A stretch of 64,000 nt of DNA, taken from positions 3,148,001 through 3,212,000 of the forward strand of contig NZ_CP026095.1 in assembly GCF_004006295.1 (NCBI RefSeq), read 5' to 3'. Positions 8,057 through 17,159 of this stretch are shown in pieces (within the stretch, counting starts at the first letter, position 1; each line of letters opens with the position of its first letter). The translations under genes and the position numbers were made by a program. Under the pieces are notes generated by a model. It was not told where the DNA came from and searched no databases. It saw only the letters and a list, made by a program, of their open reading frames with translations. This DNA is from Peribacillus asahii. Its GTDB lineage: Bacteria; Bacillota; Bacilli; Bacillales; DSM-1321.

Positions 8057-9940
8057 TTATTCCTCTTCCAGCTTCTCTGCTAAATATGTCCATCTTTCCA
8101 TCATATATTCTAACTTTTCATTTAGTTCACGTTCTTCTTCTACGAGCACATGAATCTTTCCAAAATCACTTCCGGCTGCTGACATTTCCTCAGTAATTTC
8201 GGCTAGTCTTTGTTCTACTTCTTCCATCTTGCCCTCAATCTCTTCCCATTCTTTCGTTTCAGCATACGTTAATTTCTTCTTTTTCTTTTCGGTACGCTTT
8301 GGGACAGGAGGCGCCTCAACTGCCTTTTCCACGACCACTTCTTCTATTTTTTCTTCTAAAAACTCTGAATAGCTACCGTAATAAAATTGGATATCTGCTT
8401 TTTTCTTAAACACAAACAATTGCTGACACGTCTTATCTAAGAAATAGCGATCATGTGACACGGTGATAACAACGCCTGCAAATGTTTCTAAATAATCTTC
8501 AAGCACCGTTAATGTTTGCGTATCTAAATCATTGGTCGGTTCATCTAGCAGCAAAACGTTTGGAGCTGACATTAAAATGCTTAATAAATAAAGGCGGCGT
8601 TTCTCTCCACCCGATAGCTTACGAATCGGTGTTCCATGCGTATGCATTGGAAACAAGAAACGCTCAAGCATTTGCGCCGCTGAAATATGGCTGCCATCCT
8701 TCAATTGAATTGAATCAGCCGTTTCACGAATATATTCAATCATTCGCATATTTTCATTCATATCGACATTTTCCTGTGTATAATAGCCGATTTTGACCGT
8801 TTGACCAACTTCTATTTCACCAGCATCAATCGTTTCGCGACCTGCTAATATATTTAGTAACGTTGATTTACCGCTTCCATTGCTTCCAACAATTCCAATT
8901 CGATCTCCTGGTTTAAAAAGAAACGAAAAATTCTCGATAATAGGTTCCGGCCCAAAGGACTTCGAAATCGACTTTAGTTCCAGCACCTTTTTCCCAAGCC
9001 GTGCTCCACTTAACTCCATTTCTAGTTGATCGTTATTACCTTTATGCTTCAAACCAGCCTCTAGAGACTCAAATCGTTGAATTCTCGCCTTTTGTTTCGT
9101 TGTTCTTGCTTTTGCTCCTGTACGAATCCAGGCTAATTCTTTTTTAAACAAGCTTTCTTTTTTACCGCGCTCAATCGACTCATTTTCTTCACGAATGGCT
9201 TTAGCTTCTAAAAAGGCCGCATAATTTCCCTTGTATTCAAAAAGGCGACTGTTTGCTATTTCCCAAATTTTATTAGAAACATTGTCCAGGAAATAACGAT
9301 CATGCGTAACGAATAAAACAGCGCGAGGATATTTCACTAAATAATCCTCAAGCCACTTAATACTGTCGTAATCTAAATGATTTGTCGGCTCATCCAAAAT
9401 CAATAAATCCGGTGTCTCAATTAGCGTCTTGGCAAGTGCTACTCGCTTCTTCTGGCCACCTGATAATTGTCCTAATGTTTTTGAATAATCCTGCATTCCA
9501 AGCTTCGATAAAACAGTTCTCGCATTCGCACTTGTATCCCATGCATTTAGTGCATCCATTTCCTGCTGTTCTTGTAATAAGCGATTTTGAAGAGTTGAAT
9601 TTTCCGGATCGTTTTGTAACTCGACAAGTGTTTTTTCATATTTTCTAATTAATGAAAAAATCGGAGTATCACTTGCAAACATATATTCCATCATCGTTAA
9701 CGATTCATCAAAATTCGGATCTTGCGATAAATAAGAAATGCGATAATCATTCGGATGAGTTTTCTCGCCTATATCGCTCTCTTCCTTGCCTGCAATAATA
9801 TTTAATAACGTCGATTTCCCCGTTCCATTAATACCAACAATCCCTATCTTTTCTCCTTCTGAAACCGAAAAAGAAATATCTTTAAAAAGCAGCTTTTCAC
9901 CTTGTGTTTTCGTTACTTTCTCCATGCTAAACACTTTCAT
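8057..9940 (-). CDS. yfmR: ABC-F translation factor, YfmR/Uup type
   Basis: 627 residues. Two ABC ATPase domains without membrane segments: Walker A GINGTGKST and GSNGSGKST; signatures LSGGQKKR and LSGGEKRR; Walker B LILDEPTNHLD and LLLDEPTNDLD. A charged inter-domain linker and a C-terminal coiled coil (from about residue 545, rich in K/E) are as in Uup. ABC-F proteins bind the ribosomal E site; B. subtilis YfmR helps relieve stalls at proline-rich and similar sequences alongside EF-P. ATG at 9940 has GGGA 8 nt upstream; a TTG at 9961 is the alternative. Confidence 0.92.
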   Translation of the reverse strand: MKVFSMEKVTKTQGEKLLFKDISFSVSEGEKIGIVGINGTGKSTLLNIIAGKEESDIGEKTHPNDYRISYLSQDPNFDESLTMMEYMFASDTPIFSLIRKYEKTLVELQNDPENSTLQNRLLQEQQEMDALNAWDTSANARTVLSKLGMQDYSKTLGQLSGGQKKRVALAKTLIETPDLLILDEPTNHLDYDSIKWLEDYLVKYPRAVLFVTHDRYFLDNVSNKIWEIANSRLFEYKGNYAAFLEAKAIREENESIERGKKESLFKKELAWIRTGAKARTTKQKARIQRFESLEAGLKHKGNNDQLEMELSGARLGKKVLELKSISKSFGPEPIIENFSFLFKPGDRIGIVGSNGSGKSTLLNILAGRETIDAGEIEVGQTVKIGYYTQENVDMNENMRMIEYIRETADSIQLKDGSHISAAQMLERFLFPMHTHGTPIRKLSGGEKRRLYLLSILMSAPNVLLLDEPTNDLDTQTLTVLEDYLETFAGVVITVSHDRYFLDKTCQQLFVFKKKADIQFYYGSYSEFLEEKIEEVVVEKAVEAPPVPKRTEKKKKKLTYAETKEWEEIEGKMEEVEQRLAEITEEMSAAGSDFGKIHVLVEEERELNEKLEYMMERWTYLAEKLEEE

Positions 9941-10001
9941 ATCGTCTATCCCATTCCCCAATCTATTAGTTATAACCTAGTAAAGGTCTATTGTTCCCTC
10001 A

Positions 10002-10484
10002 TTATTTATGCAAACATTTCTTGATATCTTCTTCCATTTCAAACGGTTTTGTTTGAGGAGCATAACGGCTTACAATCTCTCCCTCTCGATCAATTAAAAA
10101 TTTCGTAAAATTCCACTTAATCGATTTGGACCCCATCATTCCGGGTGCATGTTCAGTTAAATAGTCAAACAATGGATGAGCCTGTTTTCCATTTACATGT
10201 ACTTTCTCAAAGATAGGGAAAGTAACTCCATGATTTAATTTACAATACGTATCAATTTCTAACGAATCTCCAGGCTCTTGACCAAGAAACTGATTGCATG
10301 GAAACCCTAAAATGACTAGACCTTCTTCTTTATAGCGCTCATACAGCTTTTGCAAATCTCCATATTGAGGAGAAAACCCACATTTACTTGCCGTATTCAC
10401 AATAACAATAACCTTTCCTGCATATTCCTCAAGCCAAATTTTCTCACCATTGATTTTATTTACTTCGAAATGATAGATAGACAC
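10002..10484 (-). CDS. bsaA: Glutathione peroxidase-like thiol peroxidase BsaA
   Basis: 160 residues, the usual length. Peroxidatic Cys35 lies in VNTASKCGFSPQY; the partner motifs GFPCNQF and KWNFTKFL hold the Gln, Trp and Asn of the catalytic tetrad. Bacillus has no glutathione, so thioredoxin is the likely reductant. GTG start at 10484 with GGGAGAG 6 nt upstream; a TTG five codons before it is weaker. Probably cotranscribed with the gene at 10523, which ends 38 bp upstream. Confidence 0.93.
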   Translation of the reverse strand: MSIYHFEVNKINGEKIWLEEYAGKVIVIVNTASKCGFSPQYGDLQKLYERYKEEGLVILGFPCNQFLGQEPGDSLEIDTYCKLNHGVTFPIFEKVHVNGKQAHPLFDYLTEHAPGMMGSKSIKWNFTKFLIDREGEIVSRYAPQTKPFEMEEDIKKCLHK

Positions 10485-10522
10485 GCTAATCTCTCCCAAC
10501 TATATAAGTTGATACTACTGAT

Positions 10523-11077
10523 TCATGCCTTTTTAAAAAACGTTTCCATCCATTGCAGCGACTGAATTAAGTACTCAATCATATCGACTAAGTCGTCGAT
10601 TTGGTCTTCCTTCACCAGCCTATCAAAAGAAATCGTAAAGGTCGAAGAGAAGGACTCCTGCTTTGTATTCATCATGGTAGCCACTGTTGTCCAAGCAATC
10701 GATCGTTGTTCACCCCAAATGCCTGCTAAACCTGTTAATATAGATACCGCCTGCTCTTTTGTTAACTGCTCCAGCAAATTCACAAAAATTTCTACGGTTG
10801 AACCATTCGAACTTTCGTTATTATATCCCGCTAATAACTCCGAACTTAAATTTTCAAGAGAAGCTGACAGACGGATACCTCCACTGACTTTCTTATGTAT
10901 ACGCGGTTCCTTTAATTCAAATTCTACCGAATACTGTCGTGACAGCGTAGCCAAATTCATCAAATCATCTCGTTTAATCACAAGAATATCTCCATAGAAG
11001 TCCCGGTCATACACCGCTCCCTCCAGTATTACTTTCATATTATCAAATGCCGTTGGGTCAAACAAATACTCATTCAC
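10523..11077 (-). CDS. Conserved hypothetical protein
   Basis: 184 residues, soluble, no signal peptide or known motif. The N-terminal half looks beta-rich (GDILVIKRDDLMNLATLSRQYSVEFELKEP), the C-terminal half helical with conserved-looking aromatics (GIWGEQRSIAWTTVATMM, LIQSLQWMETFF). The start is the GTG at 11077, with no convincing ribosome binding site; the first ATG is 13 codons further in. It is divergent from metA and upstream of bsaA. I do not recognise a family. Confidence 0.65.
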   Translation of the reverse strand: MNEYLFDPTAFDNMKVILEGAVYDRDFYGDILVIKRDDLMNLATLSRQYSVEFELKEPRIHKKVSGGIRLSASLENLSSELLAGYNNESSNGSTVEIFVNLLEQLTKEQAVSILTGLAGIWGEQRSIAWTTVATMMNTKQESFSSTFTISFDRLVKEDQIDDLVDMIEYLIQSLQWMETFFKKA

Positions 11078-11230
11078 CTCATTTTCATTTACAACAAGCT
11101 TATATTCTTCATTTTACCACGTTATAAAACATCAACCTGTATAAGAATTTGTAAAAAACCCTTTCCTATTTTTCAATATTCTATATAATAGAAATATTAT
11201 TAATTTAATCGTGGGTAAAGGGGGAGAACT

Positions 11231-12139
11231 ATGCCAATCAAAATTCCTGGCCAATTGCCAGCAAAAGAAATATTAGAACAAGAAAATATTTTTGTTATGG
11301 ACGAACAGCGTGCGACTAGTCAAAATATTCGCCCTTTAAATATATTAATCTTAAATTTAATGCCTGAGAAAGAAAAAACAGAAGTACAGCTACTTCGTTT
11401 TTTAGGTAATACACCACTCCAAGTGAATATTTCATTCCTACGTCTTAGCACGCATAATTCTAAAAATACAAGTAAGCTTCACTTAGATCAATTTTATAAA
11501 CCATTTTCTGAAGTCAAACACAAAAGATACGATGGCTTAATCATTACAGGAGCTCCCGTTGAAAAACTTCCATTTGAAGACGTCAACTACTGGGAAGAGC
11601 TGAAAGACATTATGAATTGGTCAAAAGACAATGTCACATCTACTCTACATATTTGTTGGGGTGCTCAAGCCGCATTGTACCATCATTACGGCATTCACAA
11701 ATACGAATTACCACAAAAATGCTTTGGTGTATACAAACATGAAGTCCTGCTGCCAAACGAAAACCTTGTTCGAGGCTTTGATGATTTCTTTTTGGCTCCG
11801 CATTCACGCTATACAGATATTGATTATGCAAAAATCAAAAACCATCCCGAACTGAAAATTTTAGCCGAATCTGATCAAGCCGGTGTTTTAATCGCTTCTT
11901 CCAAGGATGGTAAAAATATTATGATTACAGGTCATTTCGAATATGATGCAACAACGCTTGCTGATGAATATCACCGCGATCATGAACGTGGCATTTTTAC
12001 ACAGCTGCCTGAAAATTATTTTCCACAAGATAACCCTGATAACACACCTTTACATCGCTGGAAAAGTCATTGCAGCTTAATGTTTTCTAACTGGTTAAAT
12101 TATTACGTATATCAATTAACTCCATTCGAATGGGATTGA
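11231..12139 (+). CDS. metA: Homoserine O-acetyltransferase (MetA family)
   Basis: 302 residues. Acylates homoserine, the first committed step of methionine synthesis. Catalytic Cys142 ([11 protein letters not shown]), His235 and Glu237 (GHFEYD) are in place. Residue 111 is Glu ([12 protein letters not shown]), which in the B. cereus enzyme selects acetyl-CoA rather than succinyl-CoA, so the product is probably O-acetylhomoserine despite the common 'succinyltransferase' label. GGGGGAG lies before ATG. The leader is short, with a TATAAT -10 box near 11186; I see no S-box or T-box. Confidence 0.96.
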   Translation: MPIKIPGQLPAKEILEQENIFVMDEQRATSQNIRPLNILILNLMPEKEKTEVQLLRFLGNTPLQVNISFLRLSTHNSKNTSKLHLDQFYKPFSEVKHKRYDGLIITGAPVEKLPFEDVNYWEELKDIMNWSKDNVTSTLHICWGAQAALYHHYGIHKYELPQKCFGVYKHEVLLPNENLVRGFDDFFLAPHSRYTDIDYAKIKNHPELKILAESDQAGVLIASSKDGKNIMITGHFEYDATTLADEYHRDHERGIFTQLPENYFPQDNPDNTPLHRWKSHCSLMFSNWLNYYVYQLTPFEWD

Positions 12140-12272
12140 AGAGGAAAGATTAACCAAAAACCTATTCTAGTATAAGAAGCGAGCTAATTAGCATAATTAT
12201 GTAAAAAAATTGACACAGTTATGCCTCAATTCAGCATGTTCTTATGCTAAATTCGCTGCATTTTTAATGATG

Positions 12273-12326
12273 AAAAGAGCGTAACTCAAAGGTCGAATAG
12301 ATGCCTTTTGAGTCATGCTCTTTTTG
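12273..12326 (+). terminator. Terminator of metA
   Basis: AAAAGAGC...ACTCAAAGG pairs with CCTTTTGAGT...GCTCTTTT; ends in TTTTT. Confidence 0.8.
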
Positions 12327-12348
12327 ATAATTTCTCATCATCTACAAT

Positions 12349-12371
12349 AAAAAAAGCCGTATATAACGGCC
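12349..12371 (-). terminator. Terminator of mntR
   Basis: GCCGT/ACGGC stem with a 5-nt loop and a seven-T run on the minus strand, directly after the mntR stop codon. Confidence 0.8.
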
Positions 12372-12800
12372 TTATTTAGTATTTTCTTCATTTCTTTTTT
12401 GAATTGCTCGCAAATCTGCGATACGCTGAGGAGACTCTTCAAAATATTCAACAAGATCTCCTACGCGATCAATGGAATCCCAACTAAGGTGATGCTCGAT
12501 TCCTTCTACATCTTGATAAATATTTTCTTCCTTCACACCTATTAAGCGTAACATTTGCTCTAACAGCTCATGGCGATATACAAGACGTTGGCCAATTTTT
12601 CGACCATTTGCCGTCAAAACAAGCCCTCGATACTTTTCATAAATTAAATATTTTTCTTGATCTAACTTCTGAACCATTTTCGTAACAGAAGATGGGTGAA
12701 CAGACAAGTTTTCCGCAATGTCAGAAACTCTCGCATATCCTTTTTCTTCAATTAATAAGTAAATTTGTTCTATGTAATCCTCCATGCTCGGTGTAGGCAT
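12372..12800 (-). CDS. mntR: Manganese-responsive repressor MntR (DtxR family)
   Basis: 142 residues, nearly identical in layout to B. subtilis MntR. An N-terminal winged helix ([21 protein letters not shown]) is followed by the dimerisation and metal-binding domain. All Mn ligands are present at the B. subtilis positions: Asp8, Glu11, His77, Glu99, Glu102, His103. It represses mntH/mntABCD uptake genes and activates Mn efflux genes of the TerC and MneP type. ATG at 12800 has GGGAGGA 6 nt upstream. Confidence 0.96.
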   Translation of the reverse strand: MPTPSMEDYIEQIYLLIEEKGYARVSDIAENLSVHPSSVTKMVQKLDQEKYLIYEKYRGLVLTANGRKIGQRLVYRHELLEQMLRLIGVKEENIYQDVEGIEHHLSWDSIDRVGDLVEYFEESPQRIADLRAIQKRNEENTK

Positions 12801-12950
12801 CCAGAATCCTCCCATTCAAACGCATATAAAAAAAATTGTACTATACATATATCCTTGAGACAAGAATCACGTTGTCCAAACTATTCTAATGATGCCATAT
12901 TTTATATACGCTGTACAGATGTAGGTGGATATGAACTACTCCTATCGTTT

Positions 12951-13703
12951 TTATTTTTCTCTCCTTTTACGCTTTCTGCCAATTGGACAATTTGTGCAAT
13001 ATCCTATTCCTTCCATATCTTCTTTCAATTGATAATATAAACAACATGTTTGACGATCTGGATGGATATGAAGTTCTTCTCCTATTTTCAAAAAGCGACT
13101 AATTGGATTTTCTAACAAATCAAACAGTTCTCCACTAGCACCTTTTAAGTAGTGAAAATCGCTATCTACTCTCTGCTTTTTTATAGACGTTACTTCTTGC
13201 TCCAAAACTTTACGATACACAGAGTTAATTCGAACAGCTAGATTTTCCCATAATATTGCCGAAGAAATACCCGATATTTTTTTTAACATATTCCAAACAG
13301 GTGTTATATGATTGGAGAACAACTCCTGTAATAGCTTTTCACGCCACTGTTCTCTCGTACCATCCATTCCTTGATTCCATTGACACAAGTATTCTTGAAT
13401 AGATAAGGTTTGTTTTGTGCTGAACGAGCATGCTTTTAGTGGTAAAACGAATACACCATTAAATTCAACCATGCTATATAATGTAGACGCCACAACAAGA
13501 TAAGCATACCTTTTTGAAAACATCGACGCTGTTACTGATAAACTAGGTGCTTGTAGCTGTTGCATCTGCTTTTGAAGAAACAACCTACACTTTTCTTCCT
13601 CTAACAAATCAGTTACTGTCATTACTTCGGCAACTTGTGATGCGTCATATATATGAAATTTTTTCTTGATCAACAAGATCTCATTCGTTCTAGAACTGTT
13701 CAT
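12951..13703 (-). CDS. FhuF-like 2Fe-2S siderophore-iron reductase
   Basis: 250 residues. The C-terminus carries the FhuF iron-sulfur pattern: adjacent Cys220-Cys221, then Cys236-x-x-Cys239, followed by a basic tail. Proteins of this family reduce ferric siderophores in the cytoplasm to release iron. An AAGGGTGA site precedes ATG. It starts 11 bp after the second permease gene, so it is the last gene of the uptake operon. The spacing between the Cys pairs (14 residues) is somewhat larger than in E. coli FhuF. Confidence 0.85.
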   Translation of the reverse strand: MNSSRTNEILLIKKKFHIYDASQVAEVMTVTDLLEEEKCRLFLQKQMQQLQAPSLSVTASMFSKRYAYLVVASTLYSMVEFNGVFVLPLKACSFSTKQTLSIQEYLCQWNQGMDGTREQWREKLLQELFSNHITPVWNMLKKISGISSAILWENLAVRINSVYRKVLEQEVTSIKKQRVDSDFHYLKGASGELFDLLENPISRFLKIGEELHIHPDRQTCCLYYQLKEDMEGIGYCTNCPIGRKRKRREK

Positions 13704-13714
13704 TTATATCACCC

Positions 13715-14758
13715 TTAAAATGAATTACGATTCTTAATCAGTAAATAAATAAAAAATGGGGCGCCAATGCCAGCTGTAAAGACACCTACTGGAATATCTA
13801 ATGGTTGAAAAGCATATCGTGCAATCCAATCGGCAAGAACGACTAAGATTGCGCCAATGCCAGCTGTTGTAATGAATAAGAGCGACGTATGGTGCCGAAC
13901 AATTCTTCGTGAAATATGTGGTGTTAATAAGCCGATAAAACCGATTCCTCCAGCAACAGAGACAGATAATCCACAAAGCAATGCACTAAACAGCAAGAAA
14001 ACGATTCTAAAGCTTTTTAAGTTTAAACCTAGCTCTTCAGCAATAGAATCTCCAAAACTATATAATTCAAACTTACGTGTTGACCATAGAACCATAATAA
14101 ATAAGATAAAGAAACCAATTAAAATAGAGATTGTTTGAACCCAATTGACCGCATACAAACTTCCAGTAAGCCATAAATACGCTCTCTCTGATGAAAAAGA
14201 AGCGGATGTAACAAGAATATACAAAATAATGGCATCGGCTAGTGAAGATAAACCAACTCCAATCAACACAAGACGATTTGCCGTTATCAATGGATGTAGA
14301 GAAAAAAGATAGATGATGAAAAAGGTAATAATAGCCCCCAAAATAGCAAAGATTGGCGTCCATTGAACACCCATCCCCTCACTAAAATATGTTAAAAATA
14401 AAACAGCACTTACAGAAGCACCACCAGTAACCCCAATAACGTCTGGTGAAGCAAGCGGATTGCGAATAATTCCTTGAACAATTAATCCTGCAATGGCGAG
14501 TGCTGCCCCCACAATCATGCCAGATAACACGCGCGGCATTCTTAATTCACCTAATGCAAATTCATTTTCAATCGGTGCTAATTGAAATATATAATTGATA
14601 ATTTCATAAAATGGGATCACATCTGTACCAATCATTAAACCTAATAAAAGAGCCCCTATTAAACTCACGAATACCGCAATCGTTTTATATACTTCTTTTT
14701 TAATCAGAAAAAAAGATACTTTCTCATTTTTTGTACGAACAACCCATCTATCATTCAC
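13715..14758 (-). CDS. Ferric-siderophore ABC permease, FecCD family (second subunit)
   Basis: 347 residues, about ten membrane segments. Family motifs include LRMPRVLSGMIVGAALAIAGLIVQGIIRNPLASPDVIGV and GGIGFIGLLTPHISRR, the latter contacting the ATPase. GTG at 14758 is chosen because AGGAGGG lies 7 nt upstream and GTG overlaps the stop of the preceding permease (GTGAATGA), which implies translational coupling. A reading from 14806 would lie inside the upstream gene. Confidence 0.92.
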   Translation of the reverse strand: MNDRWVVRTKNEKVSFFLIKKEVYKTIAVFVSLIGALLLGLMIGTDVIPFYEIINYIFQLAPIENEFALGELRMPRVLSGMIVGAALAIAGLIVQGIIRNPLASPDVIGVTGGASVSAVLFLTYFSEGMGVQWTPIFAILGAIITFFIIYLFSLHPLITANRLVLIGVGLSSLADAIILYILVTSASFSSERAYLWLTGSLYAVNWVQTISILIGFFILFIMVLWSTRKFELYSFGDSIAEELGLNLKSFRIVFLLFSALLCGLSVSVAGGIGFIGLLTPHISRRIVRHHTSLLFITTAGIGAILVVLADWIARYAFQPLDIPVGVFTAGIGAPFFIYLLIKNRNSF

Positions 14759-15767
14759 GTGCACGCCCTCCTTTAAAAGCAACATAGATAAAGAATGGAG
14801 CCCCAATAAATGCTGTGATAACCCCTAAAGGAATTTCCGCAGGCGGATGAATAAGTCTTGTACTTAAATCAGCAATTAATAAAAAGATACTCCCTAACAA
14901 AATTGAATACGGTGTTAACCACGGATATCCATTTCCAACAATCGCTTTCGCTAAGTGAGGAATAATTAAGCCAACGAAACCAACATTTCCAATTACCGCT
15001 AACGAACCACCTGCTAGTACAACCATTAAAATAAGTAATGTCACTTTCATAATGAAAACATTTTGCCCTAAACCTTTCGCAATACTTTCTCCAGATGCAT
15101 AAATGTTCATCGATCTGCCTAGAAAACAAGTAACAACAAGTGAAACAAGCAAGTATGGCAACACAGCTAGAATCATATCTAATGTTCTTCCACTAATCGT
15201 ACCCGCCATCCAAAATAAAACATCACTCATCCCTTTTTGATTCATCAATAAAATAATTTGTGTAAATGAAACAAACATCGCATTCGCAGCGATTCCAGCT
15301 AAAATGAGTTTGATAGCTGAGGTACTTGAGCGGCCTAATGAACCTAAAAGATAAACGAGAAAAGCGGCTAATAACGCACCTAAAAAAGCAAAATACACAA
15401 GAATATGTAAATCTGAAACTTTAAATAATACAACGCAAACAACAATAACAAAAATCGAACCTGAGTTAATCCCTAATACGCTAGGAGAACCTAATGGGTT
15501 ACGCGTCAATAATTGACTGATTACACCTGCTACAGCTAATGAAGCTCCTGTCACAACAGCTATCACCATACGTGGAAAGCGTTCTTGCCAAATAATAATA
15601 TGTGCTACATCTTTGGAATTAGACGATGTTAGCGTTTTGTAAATATCCGTCAGCATAAAATTCGTATTGCCAAACATTAAACTAGCTAACATACAAATAA
15701 TTAATAAAAGAGTTAATAAAAATAAACCTATCCATTTCATTTTATCTTGTCGTACGATTCGTCCCAT
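14751..15767 (-). CDS. Ferric-siderophore ABC permease, FecCD family (first subunit)
   Basis: 338 residues with about ten membrane segments; signatures ERFPRMVIAVVTGASLAVAGVISQLLTRNPLGSPSVLGI and GNVGFVGLIIPHLAK. It forms a heterodimer with the product of the next gene. Resembles B. subtilis YfiZ/YfhA-type pairs that take up hydroxamate siderophores (schizokinen, arthrobactin). GGTGA lies 4-5 nt before ATG. No ATP-binding subunit is encoded in the locus, so a shared ATPase of the YusV or FhuC type is probably used. Confidence 0.92.
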   Translation of the reverse strand: MGRIVRQDKMKWIGLFLLTLLLIICMLASLMFGNTNFMLTDIYKTLTSSNSKDVAHIIIWQERFPRMVIAVVTGASLAVAGVISQLLTRNPLGSPSVLGINSGSIFVIVVCVVLFKVSDLHILVYFAFLGALLAAFLVYLLGSLGRSSTSAIKLILAGIAANAMFVSFTQIILLMNQKGMSDVLFWMAGTISGRTLDMILAVLPYLLVSLVVTCFLGRSMNIYASGESIAKGLGQNVFIMKVTLLILMVVLAGGSLAVIGNVGFVGLIIPHLAKAIVGNGYPWLTPYSILLGSIFLLIADLSTRLIHPPAEIPLGVITAFIGAPFFIYVAFKGGRARE

Positions 15768-15799
15768 TTAATCACCATTCATTCTTTTCGACATCATTC

Positions 15800-15995
15800 C
15801 ATAAAAACAGCGTAAGGCGCCTGAAACTAGGCACCAAAACGTATCGAAACTTGTATACTTTCTTACCTTTTTAGAAAAACACGACTTATCGCCTCTAATG
15901 ACGAAAGCCGCTGTACCTAAAGGTATGACCTGAAGGCCCTCTTTTCTTATACTTTTACCCTTTAAAGAAGTTAAACGTTCTTAAAGGATCGGCTA
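15800..15995. repeat. Dispersed intergenic repeat, copy 2 (longer)
   Basis: Positions 15877-15990 match the repeat at 6424-6506. This copy has an extra left part with a GGCGCCT/AGGCACC hairpin (about 15813-15832). It lies between the binding-protein gene and the first permease gene of the iron locus, in the path of the operon transcript. Confidence 0.6.
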
Positions 15996-16048
15996 TGTTA
16001 TATGTTGATTTTTATCAACAATATTGTTTAACACAGCCAAAGTATAAA

Positions 16049-16097
16049 GAAAACCCGCTTCAATAATGAACATGATTTGTTCATTTCTCAGCAGGTT
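16049..16097 (-). terminator. Two-tier hairpin after the siderophore-binding lipoprotein
   Basis: Outer arms AACCTGCT/AGCGGGTT and inner ATGAACA/TGTTCAT, then TTTTCTTT on the minus strand. It may attenuate between the binding protein and the permeases, giving more of the lipoprotein. Confidence 0.75.
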
Positions 16098-16134
16098 ATA
16101 TTTTTGAAATCATTGAAAAGAATCAATCTATGAC

Positions 16135-17097
16135 TTATTTTTTCAAATCATATATCTCATATAAACTATCAAGCATTAAATTCGCTGATTTATAACCAGC
16201 ACCTGCGCTCCAATACACTTCATCAACTTGGTACACTTTGTCGTTTTTCACAGCATCAAGTTCTTTCCAAAGTGGATGGCCTGTCCACTCTTTATAATTC
16301 TTCTCAACAAGTTCCGTATCTTTAGATGCATTGAAATTAAAAATTGTATCTGCATTTAAATCTGGAATACGTTCCTTAGATGTAATTTTTTCTCCCCACT
16401 CTTCTGAATCATGCCCTTTTGGACGCTCAAAACCTAATTCATTTAAAATAGAACCTGCATAACTATTGTAATAAACACGCATATGATCTGAACGGAAGTT
16501 TGTAATAGCTGCTGTAATTGGTAAACTGTCGCCCATTTGCTCTTTAAAATCTTTTACTCGATTATCCCACTCAGCCACTAATTCTTTTTCTTTATCTTGT
16601 TTATTCATCGCATCAGCCATTAAATGCAGTGTATCTTTCCATTCATAAATCGTATCATCCATAATTGTTGGAGCGATTTTAGAAAGTTGCGGATAAATTT
16701 TCTCATGACGATAGATAGAAGCAATAATCAAATCTGGTTTCAATTTAGCAATTTCCTCTAAATTCGGTTGCAGTTCTTGACCAACAATTGTCGTACCTTC
16801 TAAATCAGTTCTTAAATATTCATAAATTGGTTGTTGATCCCATGATTCAACGATACCTACTGGCTTCACACCAAGTGCAACAGCTGTATCATTCGCTCCT
16901 TGATATAAAGTGACAATTCTTTTCGGCGTACCTTTTATCGTTGTTTCTCCTCCAGCATGTTTAATAACACGCTCTTCTTGAGCTGGTGCATCTTCTTTTT
17001 TCTCATCTATGCTTGACTTTTGTCCACAGCCTGTCACGATGAGCAAACATGCTACGACATATAAAAGAATAGATAATAACTTTTTGCTAGAAAACAT
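16135..17097 (-). CDS. Ferric-siderophore-binding lipoprotein
   Basis: 320 residues. Signal peptide with lipobox IVTGC (lipidated Cys24), then the two-lobed Fe-siderophore binding fold: TPKRIVTLYQGANDTAVALGVKPVG, KLKPDLIIASI, LNADTIFNF. Closest in my reading to B. subtilis YfiY. ATG has AAGGGGAG upstream and a perfect Fur box covers the promoter region. Delivers ferric siderophore at the outer face of the membrane to the FecCD permeases encoded downstream. Confidence 0.92.
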   Translation of the reverse strand: MFSSKKLLSILLYVVACLLIVTGCGQKSSIDEKKEDAPAQEERVIKHAGGETTIKGTPKRIVTLYQGANDTAVALGVKPVGIVESWDQQPIYEYLRTDLEGTTIVGQELQPNLEEIAKLKPDLIIASIYRHEKIYPQLSKIAPTIMDDTIYEWKDTLHLMADAMNKQDKEKELVAEWDNRVKDFKEQMGDSLPITAAITNFRSDHMRVYYNSYAGSILNELGFERPKGHDSEEWGEKITSKERIPDLNADTIFNFNASKDTELVEKNYKEWTGHPLWKELDAVKNDKVYQVDEVYWSAGAGYKSANLMLDSLYEIYDLKK

Positions 17098-17120
17098 ATG
17101 TACTCCCCTTTAATTGGTAA

Positions 17121-17135
17121 TGATAATTATTATCA
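17121..17135. promoter_or_regulatory. Perfect 15-bp Fur box
   Basis: TGATAATTATTATCA is an exact 7-1-7 Fur site, 24 bp before the lipoprotein start. Repression by Fur-Fe(II) is expected. Confidence 0.93.
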
Positions 17136-17159
17136 CTGTTAATTATACCGAGACGAACT

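Noticed and set aside
11078-11230. SAM or T-box riboswitch before metA
   Set aside because: The leader after the likely -10 box is only about 40 nt and lacks S-box or T-box motifs.
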